Below, one piece after another: positions 63,369-64,000 of a stretch of DNA of 64,000 nt (positions are counted from its first letter, which is position 1; every line of letters begins with the position of its first letter). This stretch comes from Acholeplasmataceae bacterium UBA4853 (GTDB taxonomy: Bacteria; Bacillota_I; Bacilli_A; Acholeplasmatales; Acholeplasmataceae): the NCBI GenBank assembly GCA_002399815.1, contig DHEJ01000038.1, forward strand, positions 3,648 to 67,647. Direction: 5' to 3'. The notes under the pieces are model-generated. The model did not search any database and had not been told where the DNA came from. It worked only from the letters and a program-made list of their open reading frames with translations. Made by a program: the position numbers and the translations under genes.

Positions 63369-64000
63369 TTATTCCTCAAAATATCCTTCTAAATATAGAT
63401 TTAAAATTTTCTTATCTTTTCTAATGTTATATGCACTTAAGTATGTAAATTTAGTTTCATAGTCTTTCTTGACATAAACTATTTCATTTAATGGAAACAA
63501 CTTACTGTCAAACAGTAATAAATCATGTGTGGTAAAAAGCAGTTTGATGTCAAATGTTTGATACAACTTATGTAATGTTGTTAGAAAGGTTTTTGAAGTA
63601 TTTGAATCTAGGTGATTTGTGAGGTCGTCGACCAATACCAAATCACCTTTTTTATTTCTAAGTAAAATCATAGTTAAGACAATTAATCGTTTTAATCCCA
63701 TTGAAACATCACTTAATGAAATAACCTGTTCATCAATAAATTTTACATCAATCGTTTGAATCTTTAGTGTATCTAGTGATCTTCCTTTTAGACGGTAAAA
63801 TTGATTATATGCTACAACAAAGAACTCAAATTCATCAGTGGTAGAAAGTTTATTTCTAAATGTATCCATAAAGTGATCATATCGATGACGATTTAAATTT
63901 GATCTTAATTCATCAAGTTCAATATAGCGGTATGATAGAGCTTGAATTTTTGTATCAAGTGTTTGAAGTAAGGATAATACATTAGGATAGTTTTTGTAAT
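63369..64000 (-). CDS. AAA/ABC-type ATPase of the RecF/SMC-like group, 5' end beyond the window
   Basis: The reading frame stays open on the minus strand to position 64000, so the gene is cut by the window edge; 210 codons are visible. Seen are an ABC-like signature LSDVSMGLKRL, Walker B LVLVDDLTNHLD and a switch His in LLFTTHD. The N-terminal Walker A must lie outside. The upstream part shows a helical, Lys/Leu-rich region. Such ATPases are found in DNA repair, abortive infection (AbiEii/OLD-like) and retron systems; which one cannot be told here. DD replaces the usual DE of Walker B. Confidence 0.75.
   Translation of the reverse strand, partial: YKNYPNVLSLLQTLDTKIQALSYRYIELDELRSNLNRHRYDHFMDTFRNKLSTTDEFEFFVVAYNQFYRLKGRSLDTLKIQTIDVKFIDEQVISLSDVSMGLKRLIVLTMILLRNKKGDLVLVDDLTNHLDSNTSKTFLTTLHKLYQTFDIKLLFTTHDLLLFDSKLFPLNEIVYVKKDYETKFTYLSAYNIRKDKKILNLYLEGYFEE

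Noticed and set aside
1..64000. CRISPR array, insertion sequence, prophage or integron
   Set aside because: No short regularly spaced repeats, no transposase or integrase motifs and no gene-free stretch large enough; the only tandem repeats are the flavin-domain units inside one gene.
1..64000. Mycoplasma genetic code (TGA as Trp)
   Set aside because: TGA ends several genes at tight overlaps (for example 1943-1945 and 37795-37797), and reading through would run genes into each other; conserved Trp residues use TGG.

Overview
The window is a very AT-rich bacterial chromosome segment packed with genes. It most resembles a cell-wall-less firmicute relative of the Acholeplasma type. The evidence is Firmicutes gene order (phoH-ybeY-cdd-era-recO-glyS-dnaG-rpoD-trmK), sigma-A promoters (TTGACA/TATAAT), GGAGG ribosome sites, and TGA used as a normal stop (for example the ATGA overlap at 1943-1946) with tryptophan encoded by TGG. 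TGA as stop argues against Mycoplasma and Spiroplasma. The genus is an inference. I saw no transposon, prophage or CRISPR array, and no gene-free stretch longer than about 255 bases.

Layout. 1-3.7 kb: tRNA-Arg(UCU) and a heterodimeric ABC exporter. 3.8-12.1 kb: the replication/translation housekeeping operon. 12.2-15.2 kb: an ABC-2 exporter with its own TetR repressor. 15.3-16.5 kb: rpsU, rsmE, secG. 16.6-20.9 kb: a siderophore-type iron ABC system (order as in yclNOPQ) with an IsdG-like protein. 21.1-25.5 kb: MBL hydrolase, RNA methyltransferase, galE, M32 carboxypeptidase. 25.7-26.2 kb: hsp20 behind a CIRCE-like element. 26.2-30.9 kb: the galactose (Leloir) cluster with a LacI-type regulator. 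31-33.2 kb: zwf-gnd. 33.3-36.6 kb: two mgtE genes and a DtxR/MntR regulator. 36.8-42.1 kb: an NQR/Rnf-like operon. 42.2-53.1 kb: a V-type ATPase operon that begins with Trk/Ktr potassium-uptake genes. 53.4-59.6 kb: tldD/pmbA fused transcriptionally to a second heterodimeric ABC exporter. 59.8-61 kb: a DUF2089 regulatory operon. 61.1-64 kb: pepT, an aldo/keto reductase, and an AAA ATPase cut by the window edge.

The most interesting part is 36.6-53.1 kb. A five-gene set (nqrB, C, D, E, F) lacks nqrA as well as rnfB and rnfC. Its NqrC/RnfG subunit is enlarged to 667 residues with four tandem FMN-binding domains, each with a candidate flavinylation threonine at a strict 155-156 residue spacing. 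The NqrB-like subunit shows no flavinylation motif. Next to it, convergently, is a V-ATPase whose c-subunit carries the full sodium-binding residue set, co-transcribed with K+ uptake genes. I read this as a sodium bioenergetics island in which the NQR-like complex may pass electrons to the outer face through a multi-flavin arm. The individual families are recognisable; the combination is what deserves testing.
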